A DNA stretch of 64,000 nucleotides from Lachnospira pectinoschiza (GTDB lineage Bacteria > Bacillota > Clostridia > Lachnospirales > Lachnospiraceae). Under the pieces are notes generated by a model, which was not told the origin of the DNA, did no database searches, and was given only the letters and a program-made list of their open reading frames with translations. Made by a program: the position numbers and the translations under genes. Shown piece after piece: positions 42,401 to 50,960 of this stretch; position 1 is the stretch's first letter, and every line of letters begins with the position of its first letter. The DNA is taken from positions 124,001-188,000 of the forward strand of contig NZ_FNHZ01000002.1 of assembly GCF_900103815.1 (NCBI RefSeq), in the 5' to 3' direction.

Positions 42401-42961
42401 TTATGATACAAATTTAATACGTTTAACAGGGCTTAAAATGAACCAAACCTTGCCAACTATATTGTCTTCCTTTACTGTTCCTATAGATGAGAAACGACTG
42501 TCTTCACTATTGTTTCTATTATCACCTAGAACAAAATATTCATCCTTGTCCAGGGTAATGCTTGTGCTTGCAAGACCTGCAGTTAAAATCTCTGTATCCA
42601 CCACATCGTCTTCTAACTCTTCACCATTAATATAGACCTTGCCGTCTTTAATAAGCACTGTCTCTCCTGGAAGACCAATTACTCTTTTAATATAAATCTT
42701 AGATGAGTTAACACCATCTACGCTAAAAGCAATAACGTCGTATCTTTTAGGGTTAGCTAAAGAATAGGCATAACGGTTAACTAAAACTGTATCTCCATCC
42801 TTTAAAATAGAGTTCATGGAGTTACCCACATTAGTATCTCTATAGGCTATAAAGCTCACTAAAACGTAAGCTGCCACAATCACCATTATTACATCAACAA
42901 TATATTTACACACGAATAGCAATTGCTTGTTTTCGTGGTATCTTCTTCTAAATGCTACCAT
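42401..42961 (-). CDS. lepB: Type I signal peptidase
   Basis: Signal peptidase I cleaves signal peptides on the outer face of the membrane. The 186-residue protein has one N-terminal transmembrane helix (about 15-45), catalytic Ser in N-S-M, general-base Lys in Y-I-K-R-V-I-G-L-P-G and the G-D-N-R-x-x-S-x-D-S-R motif. This is the short Gram-positive type with a single helix. It lies between rplS and rbgA. Confidence 0.95.
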   Translation of the reverse strand: MVAFRRRYHENKQLLFVCKYIVDVIMVIVAAYVLVSFIAYRDTNVGNSMNSILKDGDTVLVNRYAYSLANPKRYDVIAFSVDGVNSSKIYIKRVIGLPGETVLIKDGKVYINGEELEDDVVDTEILTAGLASTSITLDKDEYFVLGDNRNNSEDSRFSSIGTVKEDNIVGKVWFILSPVKRIKFVS

Positions 42962-43026
42962 ATCACCATATTCTCTCCCAACTTTATTAATTTACAAACA
43001 AACTAGATTATATCAAAAAAATGTAG

Positions 43027-43060
43027 AAAAAAAAAGCCCACAACATAAGTTGCGGGCTTT
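43027..43060 (-). terminator. Terminator after rplS
   Basis: A 12-bp stem with one G-U (43049-43060/43033-43044) and an ATAA loop is followed on the minus strand by nine T residues. Confidence 0.9.
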
Positions 43061-43083
43061 ATAGATCCACTAACGTAAATTAA

Positions 43084-43434
43084 TTATCTAACTAATTCCT
43101 TAACCTTAGCAGCCTTACCTGTTCTCTGTCTTAAGTAATAAAGCTTAGCACGTCTAGCCTTACCACGTCTAGTAACTTCTACCTTCTCTACGATAGGTGA
43201 ATGAAGTGGCCATGTCTTCTCAACGCCAACTCCGTTAGAAATCTTTCTTACAGTGAAAGTAGCACGTACGCCTGTACCCTGCTTCTTAATTACTGTACCT
43301 TCGAAAACCTGAATTCTTTCACGGTTTCCTTCTTTAATCTTAGCTGATACCTTAACTGTATCACCTGTTCTGAACTCAGGTGCCTGAGCCTTAAGCTGTG
43401 CATCTTCGATGCTCTTAATAATACTATTAGCCAT
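43084..43434 (-). CDS. rplS: 50S ribosomal protein L19
   Basis: L19 sits at the subunit interface. The 116-residue protein shows [17 protein letters not shown] and the C-terminal [14 protein letters not shown] motif. I chose ATG 43434 because TAGGAGG lies 7 nt upstream and the longer frame from 43491 has no support. The gene normally upstream, trmD, is absent: rimM ends about 110 nt before this start. Confidence 0.97.
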   Translation of the reverse strand: MANSIIKSIEDAQLKAQAPEFRTGDTVKVSAKIKEGNRERIQVFEGTVIKKQGTGVRATFTVRKISNGVGVEKTWPLHSPIVEKVEVTRRGKARRAKLYYLRQRTGKAAKVKELVR

Positions 43435-43545
43435 GTGTGACCTCCTATTAATCTGGATGTTCTTAATACAGGAATTGTAACAGAGGACCATCTCGTTATC
43501 TCACAACTTTATTAATTTATCATAAATCCTCGCTTTATGCAAGCT
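43435..43545 (-). ncRNA. Possible L19 leader RNA between rimM and rplS
   Basis: The roughly 110-nt spacer contains a hairpin pairing TAAC-GAG with CTC-T-GTTA (around 43478-43500, one bulge) upstream of the AGGAGG site. Autoregulatory L19 leaders occur at this position in Firmicutes. A TTGCAT/TAAATT promoter at 17-nt spacing can be drawn but is weak. I have not matched a covariance model. Confidence 0.4.
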
Positions 43546-44070
43546 TTATTTTTTATTTAAATCCAATAAGCCATCAAGTAGGTGAACAGTGATTGTGCCA
43601 GCCTCTAGGTCATGGCCTAAAATGCACTGATCTATAACAGGAATAAGGATTTCATCCCCATCCTCATCTTCTACAATATAGACATTGTTGGCAGCAGTCT
43701 CAAGGACATCCTTTAACTTACCAATCTTTTGGCCTTCATCTGTAATAACCTCAAGGCCTACTAAATCGCAGATAAAATATTCTCCTTCTTCGAGCTTAAC
43801 TGCATTTTCTCTAGTAACCATTAAATCGCACTTAGTATAGATTTCAATATCGTTGATATTAGAAAATTCCTTGAATTTAACTATAACATACTGCTTAAAA
43901 AACTTCACAGATTCCACTGTAACATTAATATTCTCTCTTTTTGCAGCAATGATGCATTCCTTTAAATCTTTAAATCTTTGTGGATCATCTGTTGTAGGAA
44001 AAACCTTAACTTCACCACGAATTCCATGAGTAGATGTAATAACACCGACTCTTAATAAATCATTCTTCAT
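43546..44070 (-). CDS. rimM: Ribosome maturation factor RimM
   Basis: RimM assists 30S head assembly by binding S19. The 174-residue protein begins with the beta-barrel signature G-V-I-T-S-T-H-G-I-R-G-E-V-K-V and has the PRC-barrel domain (about 98-170: L-V-G-L-E-V-I-T-D-E-G and A-N-N-V-Y-I-V). It usually stands directly after khpA and before trmD. Here the SbcD/SbcC-like pair precedes it and rplS follows. Confidence 0.96.
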   Translation of the reverse strand: MKNDLLRVGVITSTHGIRGEVKVFPTTDDPQRFKDLKECIIAAKRENINVTVESVKFFKQYVIVKFKEFSNINDIEIYTKCDLMVTRENAVKLEEGEYFICDLVGLEVITDEGQKIGKLKDVLETAANNVYIVEDEDGDEILIPVIDQCILGHDLEAGTITVHLLDGLLDLNKK

Positions 44071-44107
44071 AGTCTACTCCAATCTAAAATCGTATTCGTA
44101 TTATAAA

Positions 44108-45841
44108 CTAGGTCCTACTTATTGAGCAAGTAAAATAAATAATCTGATAATCCTTTGAGATGATATTTAGCGTATTAAGGCAAGGAGCTAGTGTGTTATC
44201 ATCCACATTTACAAAAGGGTCATCCAGGATAATAAAAGGTTTTTCCTTAGTAAAGGCGCTCTCAATAAAGGCAAGACGAAGGGCAAGGCCAATTACGTCT
44301 CTAAAGGCCTTACTTAGCATTCTCACATCCCTTAAATCTCCGGCATCCTTAATTCTTAATTCATTATTTATATTTAAAATGTAGTCATCCGTCTCATCAA
44401 GCATATAGCCAAGGAACTTATCAAAGCTCTTTTTTACTGGCTTATTGTAGCGCTTAGCAAAATTTTCCTTAGCCAAGCTTAGATAATCTCTAGCTTTTAG
44501 AGTATATTCATACTTTTCCTTAAGCTCGCTTATCTCTTCCTTGATTTCTGTTAGTCTAGTAATATTTTCTTCCTGCTTTAAAATCTCCTTTGTAAGCTCC
44601 TCAATCTCGCGATTTAGGCGGTAGAGCTCACCTGTGTGCTCATCAATTTTTTTATCATTAAGCTTCATCTTCTCAATTAAAGCCTGATACTTGCTTGAAG
44701 AGCTGTTAAACTCGGCATCCTCAGCGGATTTAAAAGGTTCGTAGGTCTTAGCTTCTTCCCTTTTCTTAGAAGCATTTTCCTTATCCTCTTCTTTTTCCTC
44801 CTCATCTTCCGTATCATCGGCCCTTTTAAAGAAGGTCCTAGACACATAGAAAATCACAATGATAATTCCAATAAAGGTCAGTGGATAAGCGTATCCGTGG
44901 TATCTATTATTATTTTGTAAAAATACACCTAGTACCGTTAGGAAAAAGCCAAAGAAAAGTATAAAAAGTCCGATAACATCAGTCTTTTCATTGATGGCAA
45001 GCTTATTAAAGTTAAAAATGTCCTTCTTTAACTTTTCTGCTCGCTCATCTTTTGGCGCCTCTTCCTTTTTCTCCTCTTTCTTTTCCTCGCCCTTATTTGA
45101 TAGTTCCTCAAAGATTAGCCCCTGTAGCTCTGACTTAGCCCTTCTTTCCTTATTTAGAAAATGTTCCAAAGACTTAGCTCTTTCAACTAACTTAGAAACT
45201 CGTGTTTTATTAGCGTCAAAAGATAGATTTTCAAATTCAAGATTATCAAGCTGTCTAGATAGCTTGTAGAGTCTGCCAGTCTTTCTATCAGGGCTTAAAC
45301 TATTAATAAGGCCGTTAATGGTGCCAAGGGCGTCGTCGTAGTTATTAATATCAAGTTCTTCTAGGCTTACATTGCCAAGCAAGCTCTCAATATCCCTTGT
45401 AGACTTGGTTTCTAGCTCGTCCTGTCCCACAAAGATGGTATTTTTAAAGGATTCGTGATTAATCTTAAAGATTTCCTCCCCAATGTTTTTACTAAAGTCT
45501 GTAGTCTCAAGTAAAGTGTGGGCGTCCCTTATGGAAAATGTATCTTCCTTTTCTCTATCAAAAAAGACACGGTTAATTATATATTCCTTGTTATTAACGC
45601 TAAAGCTTAGGCTGCCGCCATAAACTCCGCCTTTCCAAGGTTTAAATCTCTTTCTTTCATTTTCATATTCATCCTTTTTTAGAGGGTTTGCAAAACCGTA
45701 AAACATGACACGAATAAAGGCTGCAAGTGTTGTCTTTCCCCAGCCGTTGTCCTCTAGGATGATATTTTTAGTTTTGTTAAAATTGTAATCAAAATTTGAC
45801 AGCTTACCAAAATTCTCAATATGACAGCTAATTAATCTCAT
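44108..45841 (-). CDS. Membrane-anchored SbcC/YhaN-like ABC ATPase
   Basis: The 577-residue protein has an SMC/Rad50-type split ATPase. Walker A reads E-D-N-G-W-G-K-T (30-37), with Trp in place of the usual Ser or Ala and Glu for the first Gly. The signature region M-L-S-K-A-F-R-D-V-I-G-L-A-L-R-L-A is at 498-514 and Walker B F-I-I-L-D-D-P is at 536-542. The arms are short. Where Rad50 has a zinc hook there are two transmembrane helices (about 290-308 and 319-333). A DNA-end or nucleoid role at the membrane is inferred from the linked nuclease gene, whose end overlaps this start by 14 nt. Confidence 0.85.
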   Translation of the reverse strand: MRLISCHIENFGKLSNFDYNFNKTKNIILEDNGWGKTTLAAFIRVMFYGFANPLKKDEYENERKRFKPWKGGVYGGSLSFSVNNKEYIINRVFFDREKEDTFSIRDAHTLLETTDFSKNIGEEIFKINHESFKNTIFVGQDELETKSTRDIESLLGNVSLEELDINNYDDALGTINGLINSLSPDRKTGRLYKLSRQLDNLEFENLSFDANKTRVSKLVERAKSLEHFLNKERRAKSELQGLIFEELSNKGEEKKEEKKEEAPKDERAEKLKKDIFNFNKLAINEKTDVIGLFILFFGFFLTVLGVFLQNNNRYHGYAYPLTFIGIIIVIFYVSRTFFKRADDTEDEEEKEEDKENASKKREEAKTYEPFKSAEDAEFNSSSSKYQALIEKMKLNDKKIDEHTGELYRLNREIEELTKEILKQEENITRLTEIKEEISELKEKYEYTLKARDYLSLAKENFAKRYNKPVKKSFDKFLGYMLDETDDYILNINNELRIKDAGDLRDVRMLSKAFRDVIGLALRLAFIESAFTKEKPFIILDDPFVNVDDNTLAPCLNTLNIISKDYQIIYFTCSISRT

Positions 45842-46955
45842 AGTCCTGCTTTCCTAAATCGTTAGTTAACGCTTTAATTCCAATATTAATTATTTGCATC
45901 TTGTCCTTATTTGAAAGTTCCTTATCTGTAGCAATAAGCCTTACAAATTCACCTTTCAAGGACTCTTCATGGGCGTAGTCGCTAATATTTAGCTTAAATC
46001 GGCTGTCGTTTACGATTTTAACGTAGAAGAAGTCGTTTTCAAAATGGCGCTTGATTACATTTTCATTAATATCAGCCTCCACAAGGACTTCTCCCACAAG
46101 GACTAGCTTAATAAGAGAGCTTTCAGGGATATTGGCTTCATTAATAGCTTCTGTTGCAAGCTCAATAACATCAAGGCTTGTATATGCATCTGTAATGTCC
46201 ACCCAAACCTCCTCAAGGGTTCTTTTAGCAAAGGGAATAAATTCGTGAGTAAAGCTGTGATTTTCCTCATCAATATTTAGTAAAATAAATCCCTTCTCCC
46301 CAAGCTCATCAAAGCCGCGGCCCTCTAGCGCTCCAGAATAGGCATAAATGCCCCTAGAATCGATTTCTCCAACGCTTTCTTTATGAATATGGCCAAGGGC
46401 TAAATAGTCGATATTCTTCCCTACAAGGCCATTTAAAGGAATGTTTATGTCATCCTTTTTAGATTCGTAGCCAGTTAGCTGGCCATGTAGGCAGACTATG
46501 TTAAAGTCAGAAGCTTCAAGCTCAAGGTCCTCTAAGTCTAGATTAGAATCTCTGCTAGTTAGCTCTTTTCCTGAAATTGTTATATCATAATAATCCGAAG
46601 AAAATGCTGTATAGGTCTGCCATTCATTATTAAATAAATGCAAATTCTCCGGTAAGTTTCTTAGTTGATCAAGGGAATTAAACTCGTCATGATTTCCCTT
46701 TAAGTAGTAAAAATCTATATCTTTTAATCTAGTAATTCCATCAAGAACAATATTCTTTGTGGTCTTACTAACGATTGGCTTATCAAATAAATCCCCAGCG
46801 ATAATAACAGCATCTACAAGATTCTCATCGGCATAGCGAAGTAATCTTTCGAAGCTATTTATCAGTTCTAGTTTTCTTTCCTTAGTCTGTCCTGCATTAA
46901 AATTAGATGTTAAGGACGAATCTAGGTGCAAATCTGCACAATGTATAATTTTCAA
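45828..46955 (-). CDS. SbcD-like metallophosphoesterase
   Basis: This predicted DNA exonuclease is the partner of the downstream ATPase. The 375-residue product shows the calcineurin-like metal motifs H-C-A-D-L-H-L-D (5-12), A-G-D-L-F-D-K, K-G-N-H-D-E, L-H-G-Q and L-G-H-I-H, so the active site looks complete. I chose TTG 46955 because GGGAGG lies 7 nt upstream and the sequence before it is not conserved in character. It has its own promoter (46999-47027) downstream of the khpA terminator and so forms a separate unit with the ATPase and probably rimM. Confidence 0.88.
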   Translation of the reverse strand: MKIIHCADLHLDSSLTSNFNAGQTKERKLELINSFERLLRYADENLVDAVIIAGDLFDKPIVSKTTKNIVLDGITRLKDIDFYYLKGNHDEFNSLDQLRNLPENLHLFNNEWQTYTAFSSDYYDITISGKELTSRDSNLDLEDLELEASDFNIVCLHGQLTGYESKKDDINIPLNGLVGKNIDYLALGHIHKESVGEIDSRGIYAYSGALEGRGFDELGEKGFILLNIDEENHSFTHEFIPFAKRTLEEVWVDITDAYTSLDVIELATEAINEANIPESSLIKLVLVGEVLVEADINENVIKRHFENDFFYVKIVNDSRFKLNISDYAHEESLKGEFVRLIATDKELSNKDKMQIINIGIKALTNDLGKQDYEIN

Positions 46956-46998
46956 TGTATTCCTCCCAATGTCTTTTAGTTTCTTAAAAAACATAAAT

Positions 46999-47027
46999 AT
47001 TGTAATAAACTTTGAAGCACATGTAAA
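46999..47027 (-). promoter_or_regulatory. Promoter of the SbcD/SbcC-like unit
   Basis: TTTACA (47022-47027), a 17-nt spacer and TACAAT (46999-47004) on the minus strand, about 45 nt before the TTG start. Confidence 0.65.
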
Positions 47028-47051
47028 GTGAGCCAAGTAAACTAAGCTACA

Positions 47052-47088
47052 AAAAAAGAGAGAAACTAAGCTAAACTTAATCTCTCTC
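47052..47088 (-). terminator. Terminator after khpA
   Basis: On the minus strand an AGAGAG-rich arm pairs with TCTCTC (47083-47088/47058-47063) through an interrupted stem, followed by seven or eight T residues. It ends the rpsP-khpA transcript before the SbcD-like gene. Confidence 0.78.
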
Positions 47089-47105
47089 AAATAGTTCTCC
47101 ATTAA

Positions 47106-47336
47106 CTAGTTGTCAATTTCGACTATAACCTTTTTGTCGGTTTTCTGTGCAGCAGCTGAAACAACTGCTCTAATAGACTTTGCAATTCTACCTGATTTAC
47201 CGATTACTTTACCCATATCAGAAGAAGCAACCTTTAAATCAATTACAATTGCCTTGTCCTTCTCAGTTTCAGTTACTACAACTTCATCGGGATTATCAAC
47301 TAGCGCTTTAGCGATAATTTCTACTAATTCTTTCAT
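47106..47336 (-). CDS. khpA: KH-domain RNA-binding protein KhpA
   Basis: KhpA is a small RNA-binding protein that pairs with KhpB and influences cell division and translation. The 76-residue product is a single KH domain with the G-K-S-G-R loop near 49-53. I chose ATG 47336 because GGAGG lies about 9 nt upstream; the frame from 47351 would include that site. It follows rpsP, the conserved position. Confidence 0.94.
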   Translation of the reverse strand: MKELVEIIAKALVDNPDEVVVTETEKDKAIVIDLKVASSDMGKVIGKSGRIAKSIRAVVSAAAQKTDKKVIVEIDN

Positions 47337-47361
47337 AGACCACACCTCCACTACTAGTCAA

Positions 47362-47604
47362 TTACTTTTCGATACCAGCAGCCTTGAAAAGCTTGCTAAC
47401 TACCTCAGTTGGCTGAGCACCGTTAGCTAACCACTTCTTAGCAGCTTCTGCATCGATGTTAATCTTAGCTGGTTCATAATTAGGATCATAAGTACCAATC
47501 TGATCAATGAATCTACCGTTTCTTGGAGATCTTGAATCTGCTACGATTACTCTATAGAAAGGAGACTTCTTCTCACCTAATCTCTTTAATCTAATCTTTA
47601 CCAT
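47362..47604 (-). CDS. rpsP: 30S ribosomal protein S16
   Basis: S16 is an early-binding small-subunit protein. The 80-residue product begins [10 protein letters not shown] and contains [15 protein letters not shown] chose ATG 47604 on the AGGAGG site upstream of it. It follows ffh by about 37 nt and precedes khpA. Confidence 0.97.
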   Translation of the reverse strand: MVKIRLKRLGEKKSPFYRVIVADSRSPRNGRFIDQIGTYDPNYEPAKINIDAEAAKKWLANGAQPTEVVSKLFKAAGIEK

Positions 47605-47641
47605 GTTAAATTTCACCTCCTAAATTATTTGCTGATATATG

Positions 47642-48994
47642 TTAAAAAGGTAATCTGAATCGACCCTTTTTACCACCTTTCATCATTCCAGGCATCTGCT
47701 TCATCATCTTCTTCATCTGCTCAAACTGCTTAACAAGACGATTGACTTCTGCAATATCAACACCTGCACCTCTTGCAATTCTATTCTTTCTTGATGGATT
47801 AAGAATATCTGGATGAGATCTTTCTTTCTCTGTCATAGATTGAATAATTGCTCTTGTCTTTTTTAAATTAGCTTCTGCTTCATTCTCATCGATTGAAACA
47901 TCTTTCATTTTGTTGCCAAGTCCCATACCCGGTAACATACCAAGTATTGAACAGATACCACCCATGTTACTAATCTGATCCATGGAATCAAGGAAATCGT
48001 TAAAGTCAAACTCTGCTTTCTTTAACTTGTTCTCCATCTCTTTGGCCTTAGTGGCATCTATCTGAGCTTCTGCCTTCTCAATAAGAGTAAGGACATCGCC
48101 CATACCAAGGATTCGGCTTGCCATTCTATCTGGATAAAACTGTTCAAGGTCAGATAACTTCTCACCCATACCAACATAGAGAATTGGCTTACCAGTTACT
48201 GCCTTAATTGAAAGTGCAGCACCACCTCTTGTATCACCGTCAAGCTTTGTTAAGATAACTCCGTCAATGCCAATCTTCTCATCAAAGGAAGCAGAAACAT
48301 TAACTGCATCCTGACCTGTCATGGAATCCACAACTAAGATTGTCTGATCAACTTCTACGTTCTTCTTAATTTCAATAAGCTCGTTCATCATGTCTTCATC
48401 AACATGAAGTCTACCGGCTGTATCTAAAATAACAACATTAAAGTTATTATCCTTAGCATGATTAATAGCAGCTTTGGCAATATCAATTGGGCTGTTATTA
48501 GTTCCCATTGAGAAAACTTCAACCTCTTGCTTCTTACCATTTATCTGTAACTGCTCAACAGCTGCAGGTCTATAAACATCACAGGCAACTAGTAAAGGTT
48601 TCTTACCCTTAGCTTTAAACTTTCCAGCTAACTTAGCTGTTGTAGTTGTTTTACCAGCACCCTGAAGACCGACCATCATAATTACGGTAATTTCATTACC
48701 GGACTTTAGCTTTATCTCAGTAGTTTCAGATCCCATTAAGTTAACCATTTCTTCGTTAACTATCTTAATGACCATCTGTCCAGGAGTTAAACTTGTTAAA
48801 ACGTCCTGACCTACTGCTCTCTCCTCTACTGACTTAACAAAGTTTTTTACAACCTTGAAGTTTACATCAGCTTCAAGTAAAGCCATCTTAACTTCTTTAA
48901 GGGCTGCCTTAACATCACTTTCTGTTAATCGTCCCTTACTTCGAAGGTTCTTAAATACATTCTGTAGTTTATCTGAAAGACTATCAAATGCCAT
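47642..48994 (-). CDS. ffh: Signal recognition particle GTPase Ffh
   Basis: Ffh binds signal peptides and the SRP RNA for co-translational targeting. The 450-residue protein has the N domain, the G domain with G-L-Q-G-A-G-K-T-T (about 107-115), D-T-A-G-R and T-K-L-D, and the Met-rich M domain (about 300-445, ending in many M-K-K-M and M-P-G-M motifs). Its receptor FtsY is at 54452 in the same window. It starts 9 nt after ylxM. Confidence 0.97.
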   Translation of the reverse strand: MAFDSLSDKLQNVFKNLRSKGRLTESDVKAALKEVKMALLEADVNFKVVKNFVKSVEERAVGQDVLTSLTPGQMVIKIVNEEMVNLMGSETTEIKLKSGNEITVIMMVGLQGAGKTTTTAKLAGKFKAKGKKPLLVACDVYRPAAVEQLQINGKKQEVEVFSMGTNNSPIDIAKAAINHAKDNNFNVVILDTAGRLHVDEDMMNELIEIKKNVEVDQTILVVDSMTGQDAVNVSASFDEKIGIDGVILTKLDGDTRGGAALSIKAVTGKPILYVGMGEKLSDLEQFYPDRMASRILGMGDVLTLIEKAEAQIDATKAKEMENKLKKAEFDFNDFLDSMDQISNMGGICSILGMLPGMGLGNKMKDVSIDENEAEANLKKTRAIIQSMTEKERSHPDILNPSRKNRIARGAGVDIAEVNRLVKQFEQMKKMMKQMPGMMKGGKKGRFRLPF

Positions 48995-49003
48995 GTAACA
49001 CCT

Positions 49004-49348
49004 CTAAAATTCATCTAGTATTTCTTTAGATATCTTCTTGATATCTAGTATTAAATTCTCATCATTATTTTCTAGATAAGAATCAGCTAAAGAATCTATT
49101 CTTGCAACCTTTGTCTTAGTTTCTTGAAACTTCTCAATAAGGTGAAGCTTAGATTCATAATTGGCCAATGTCTTATTGACACGCTTAATTAAATCAAAAA
49201 CTCCCTGTCTAGAGATTCCATATTCATCAGCAATTTCACTAAATGATAAATCGTTAAATATTGCATCTTCATAGACTTTTCTTTGATGTTCATTTAGTAA
49301 CTCTCCATAAAAGTCATATAGAAGAGCCTGCTCAACAATCTTCTCCAT
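49004..49348 (-). CDS. ylxM: YlxM family helix-turn-helix protein
   Basis: YlxM is a small DNA-binding-type protein linked to SRP function in Gram-positives. The 114-residue product has the sigma-factor-like helix-turn-helix (about 18-62: L-S-F-S-E-I-A-D-E-Y-G-I-S-R-Q-G-V). It precedes ffh directly, as usual. Confidence 0.92.
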   Translation of the reverse strand: MEKIVEQALLYDFYGELLNEHQRKVYEDAIFNDLSFSEIADEYGISRQGVFDLIKRVNKTLANYESKLHLIEKFQETKTKVARIDSLADSYLENNDENLILDIKKISKEILDEF

Positions 49349-49444
49349 AATTCCTTACCTTTATGTAAATTTAGCTTGTTTCAATTAAACCTTGAATAGA
49401 ATATCATATAGCATTTTTAATGTCAAGTAAAAAAACTTGACAGA

Positions 49445-50824
49445 CTAATTTTTTAGCTTTTTATTTTCTTTAATTTCTTCCTTTAGCTTATTGTGCTCTT
49501 CTTTTTCAGCAGCTTTCTCTTCCTTTTGCTTTGCCTGCTCTTCCTTGATTCTTTCATAAGCGGCCTTCATCTTCTCGCTAAACTTTTCTGTCTCCTTGGT
49601 TGGATATTCATTTTCATAATCCACTGCCATCTTAAATTGGCCATTCCTTAATAAGCCCTTAAAGATAGCCTTCTTTATGAAGTGGTAGATTACTGCAAAT
49701 ATAGGCACACCTATTAACATTCCAAAGAAGCCCCAGATGTGACCAAACAAGAGAATTGCAAATAATACCCAAAAGCCTGAGATACCAGTGCTATTTCCAA
49801 GGATTCTAGGACCTATAATATTTCCATCTACCTGCTGTAGGATAAAGTTAAATATAAGGAAATATAGTGCCTGTCCTGGATTTACAATTAAGCAAAGAAT
49901 TATGCCAATTGCCCAAGCCACGTACCAGCCAAAGAATGGAATAACATTAAAGATACCTACAATTACAGCTATCATGACTTCATTCATAGTCTCAACATTT
50001 GGATTTAAGAGCTTATAGAACAAAAGCATGAAATAACAGATTATAGCAATAACAATGGCGTCTAGTAACTTACCTGTAATAAAGCCTGAGAAAACCTTAT
50101 CGATATATTCAAATTCATCCATAATAGATTCGGCTTCCTTTTCCTTGAAAATGCTATAAACTATCATCTTTCCTTGCTTTGCTAGCTTCTTTCTCATAAA
50201 GAGAAGGTAAATTGCTACAATAAAGCCAATTAACATATTAAATAAAAGAGTAAATACTCCCATAACCCCAATTGTTAGATTAGAAAGAATCTCGTTTGAA
50301 TTGGCAATAAGGTTGTTGTTAATATAATTCATGGCGTAATCGTAGCTAGCATTGATTATATTTTCAGAATGCTCTCTCATAAATGGATTAGATTCCATAT
50401 AATCTGTGGCTAGTTTGTAGAGCTTATCAATTGCGCCTGGAGCTAACTGCACGATTCTAATAATACTGTTAATTAAATTTGGAATGATCATAACCACCAC
50501 AAAGATAATAACAAGAATTGCAATTATAATACCTGTGTAGATACTAAAAGAATTGGCAAGGGCAACTCTCTTCTCCGCTTTAACCTTTTTAAAAAGCTTA
50601 AGGTAAATTAGATTAAGGCCGTTAACCATTGGACAAATCACATAGGCAATACCTGCGCCAATTAAGAATGGCATCAAGGTTTTTATAATTCCATTAAGGT
50701 AATTACTTACATGTCCTGCCCTATCAATTAGGAAATACACAAGCATAGCAAGAATTATTGCGAGTGAAAATGCTAGAGTAAGTCCTAGATACTTTCTAAC
50801 GTCAATTGGTTCCTTATTTTTCAT
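49445..50824 (-). CDS. AI-2E family transporter (PF01594-type permease)
   Basis: The 459-residue protein has about eight membrane helices with the family's large loop after the third and a C-terminal block containing N-V-I-P-F-F-G-W-Y and G-N-I-I-G-P-R-I-L-G. The C-terminal 60 residues are a Lys/Glu-rich cytoplasmic tail. Members include the AI-2 exporter TqsA and Na+/H+ antiporters, so the substrate is open. It stands alone between ylxM and a lipoprotein gene. Confidence 0.87.
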   Translation of the reverse strand: MKNKEPIDVRKYLGLTLAFSLAIILAMLVYFLIDRAGHVSNYLNGIIKTLMPFLIGAGIAYVICPMVNGLNLIYLKLFKKVKAEKRVALANSFSIYTGIIIAILVIIFVVVMIIPNLINSIIRIVQLAPGAIDKLYKLATDYMESNPFMREHSENIINASYDYAMNYINNNLIANSNEILSNLTIGVMGVFTLLFNMLIGFIVAIYLLFMRKKLAKQGKMIVYSIFKEKEAESIMDEFEYIDKVFSGFITGKLLDAIVIAIICYFMLLFYKLLNPNVETMNEVMIAVIVGIFNVIPFFGWYVAWAIGIILCLIVNPGQALYFLIFNFILQQVDGNIIGPRILGNSTGISGFWVLFAILLFGHIWGFFGMLIGVPIFAVIYHFIKKAIFKGLLRNGQFKMAVDYENEYPTKETEKFSEKMKAAYERIKEEQAKQKEEKAAEKEEHNKLKEEIKENKKLKN

Positions 50825-50876
50825 ATTATCCCCCTAATATTTAAATTTATAGCCCTAATCTAGGCTTTAATGTACG

Positions 50877-50907
50877 AAAAAAGGGACGACCAAAAAGTCA
50901 TCCCTTT
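50877..50907 (-). terminator. Terminator after the carbohydrate-binding lipoprotein gene
   Basis: A 10-bp stem with one G-U (50897-50906/50881-50890) is followed on the minus strand by six T residues. Confidence 0.85.
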
Positions 50908-50960
50908 AATTATAGCCTATTTTCTTATATTTTAAAAGATATTTAAATTTTATTTAAATT

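Noticed and set aside
44108..46955. Phage-defence system
   Set aside because: A nuclease plus ATPase pair can suggest defence, but it sits in a core ribosomal neighbourhood without other defence or mobile genes, so I kept the description at SbcD/SbcC-like.
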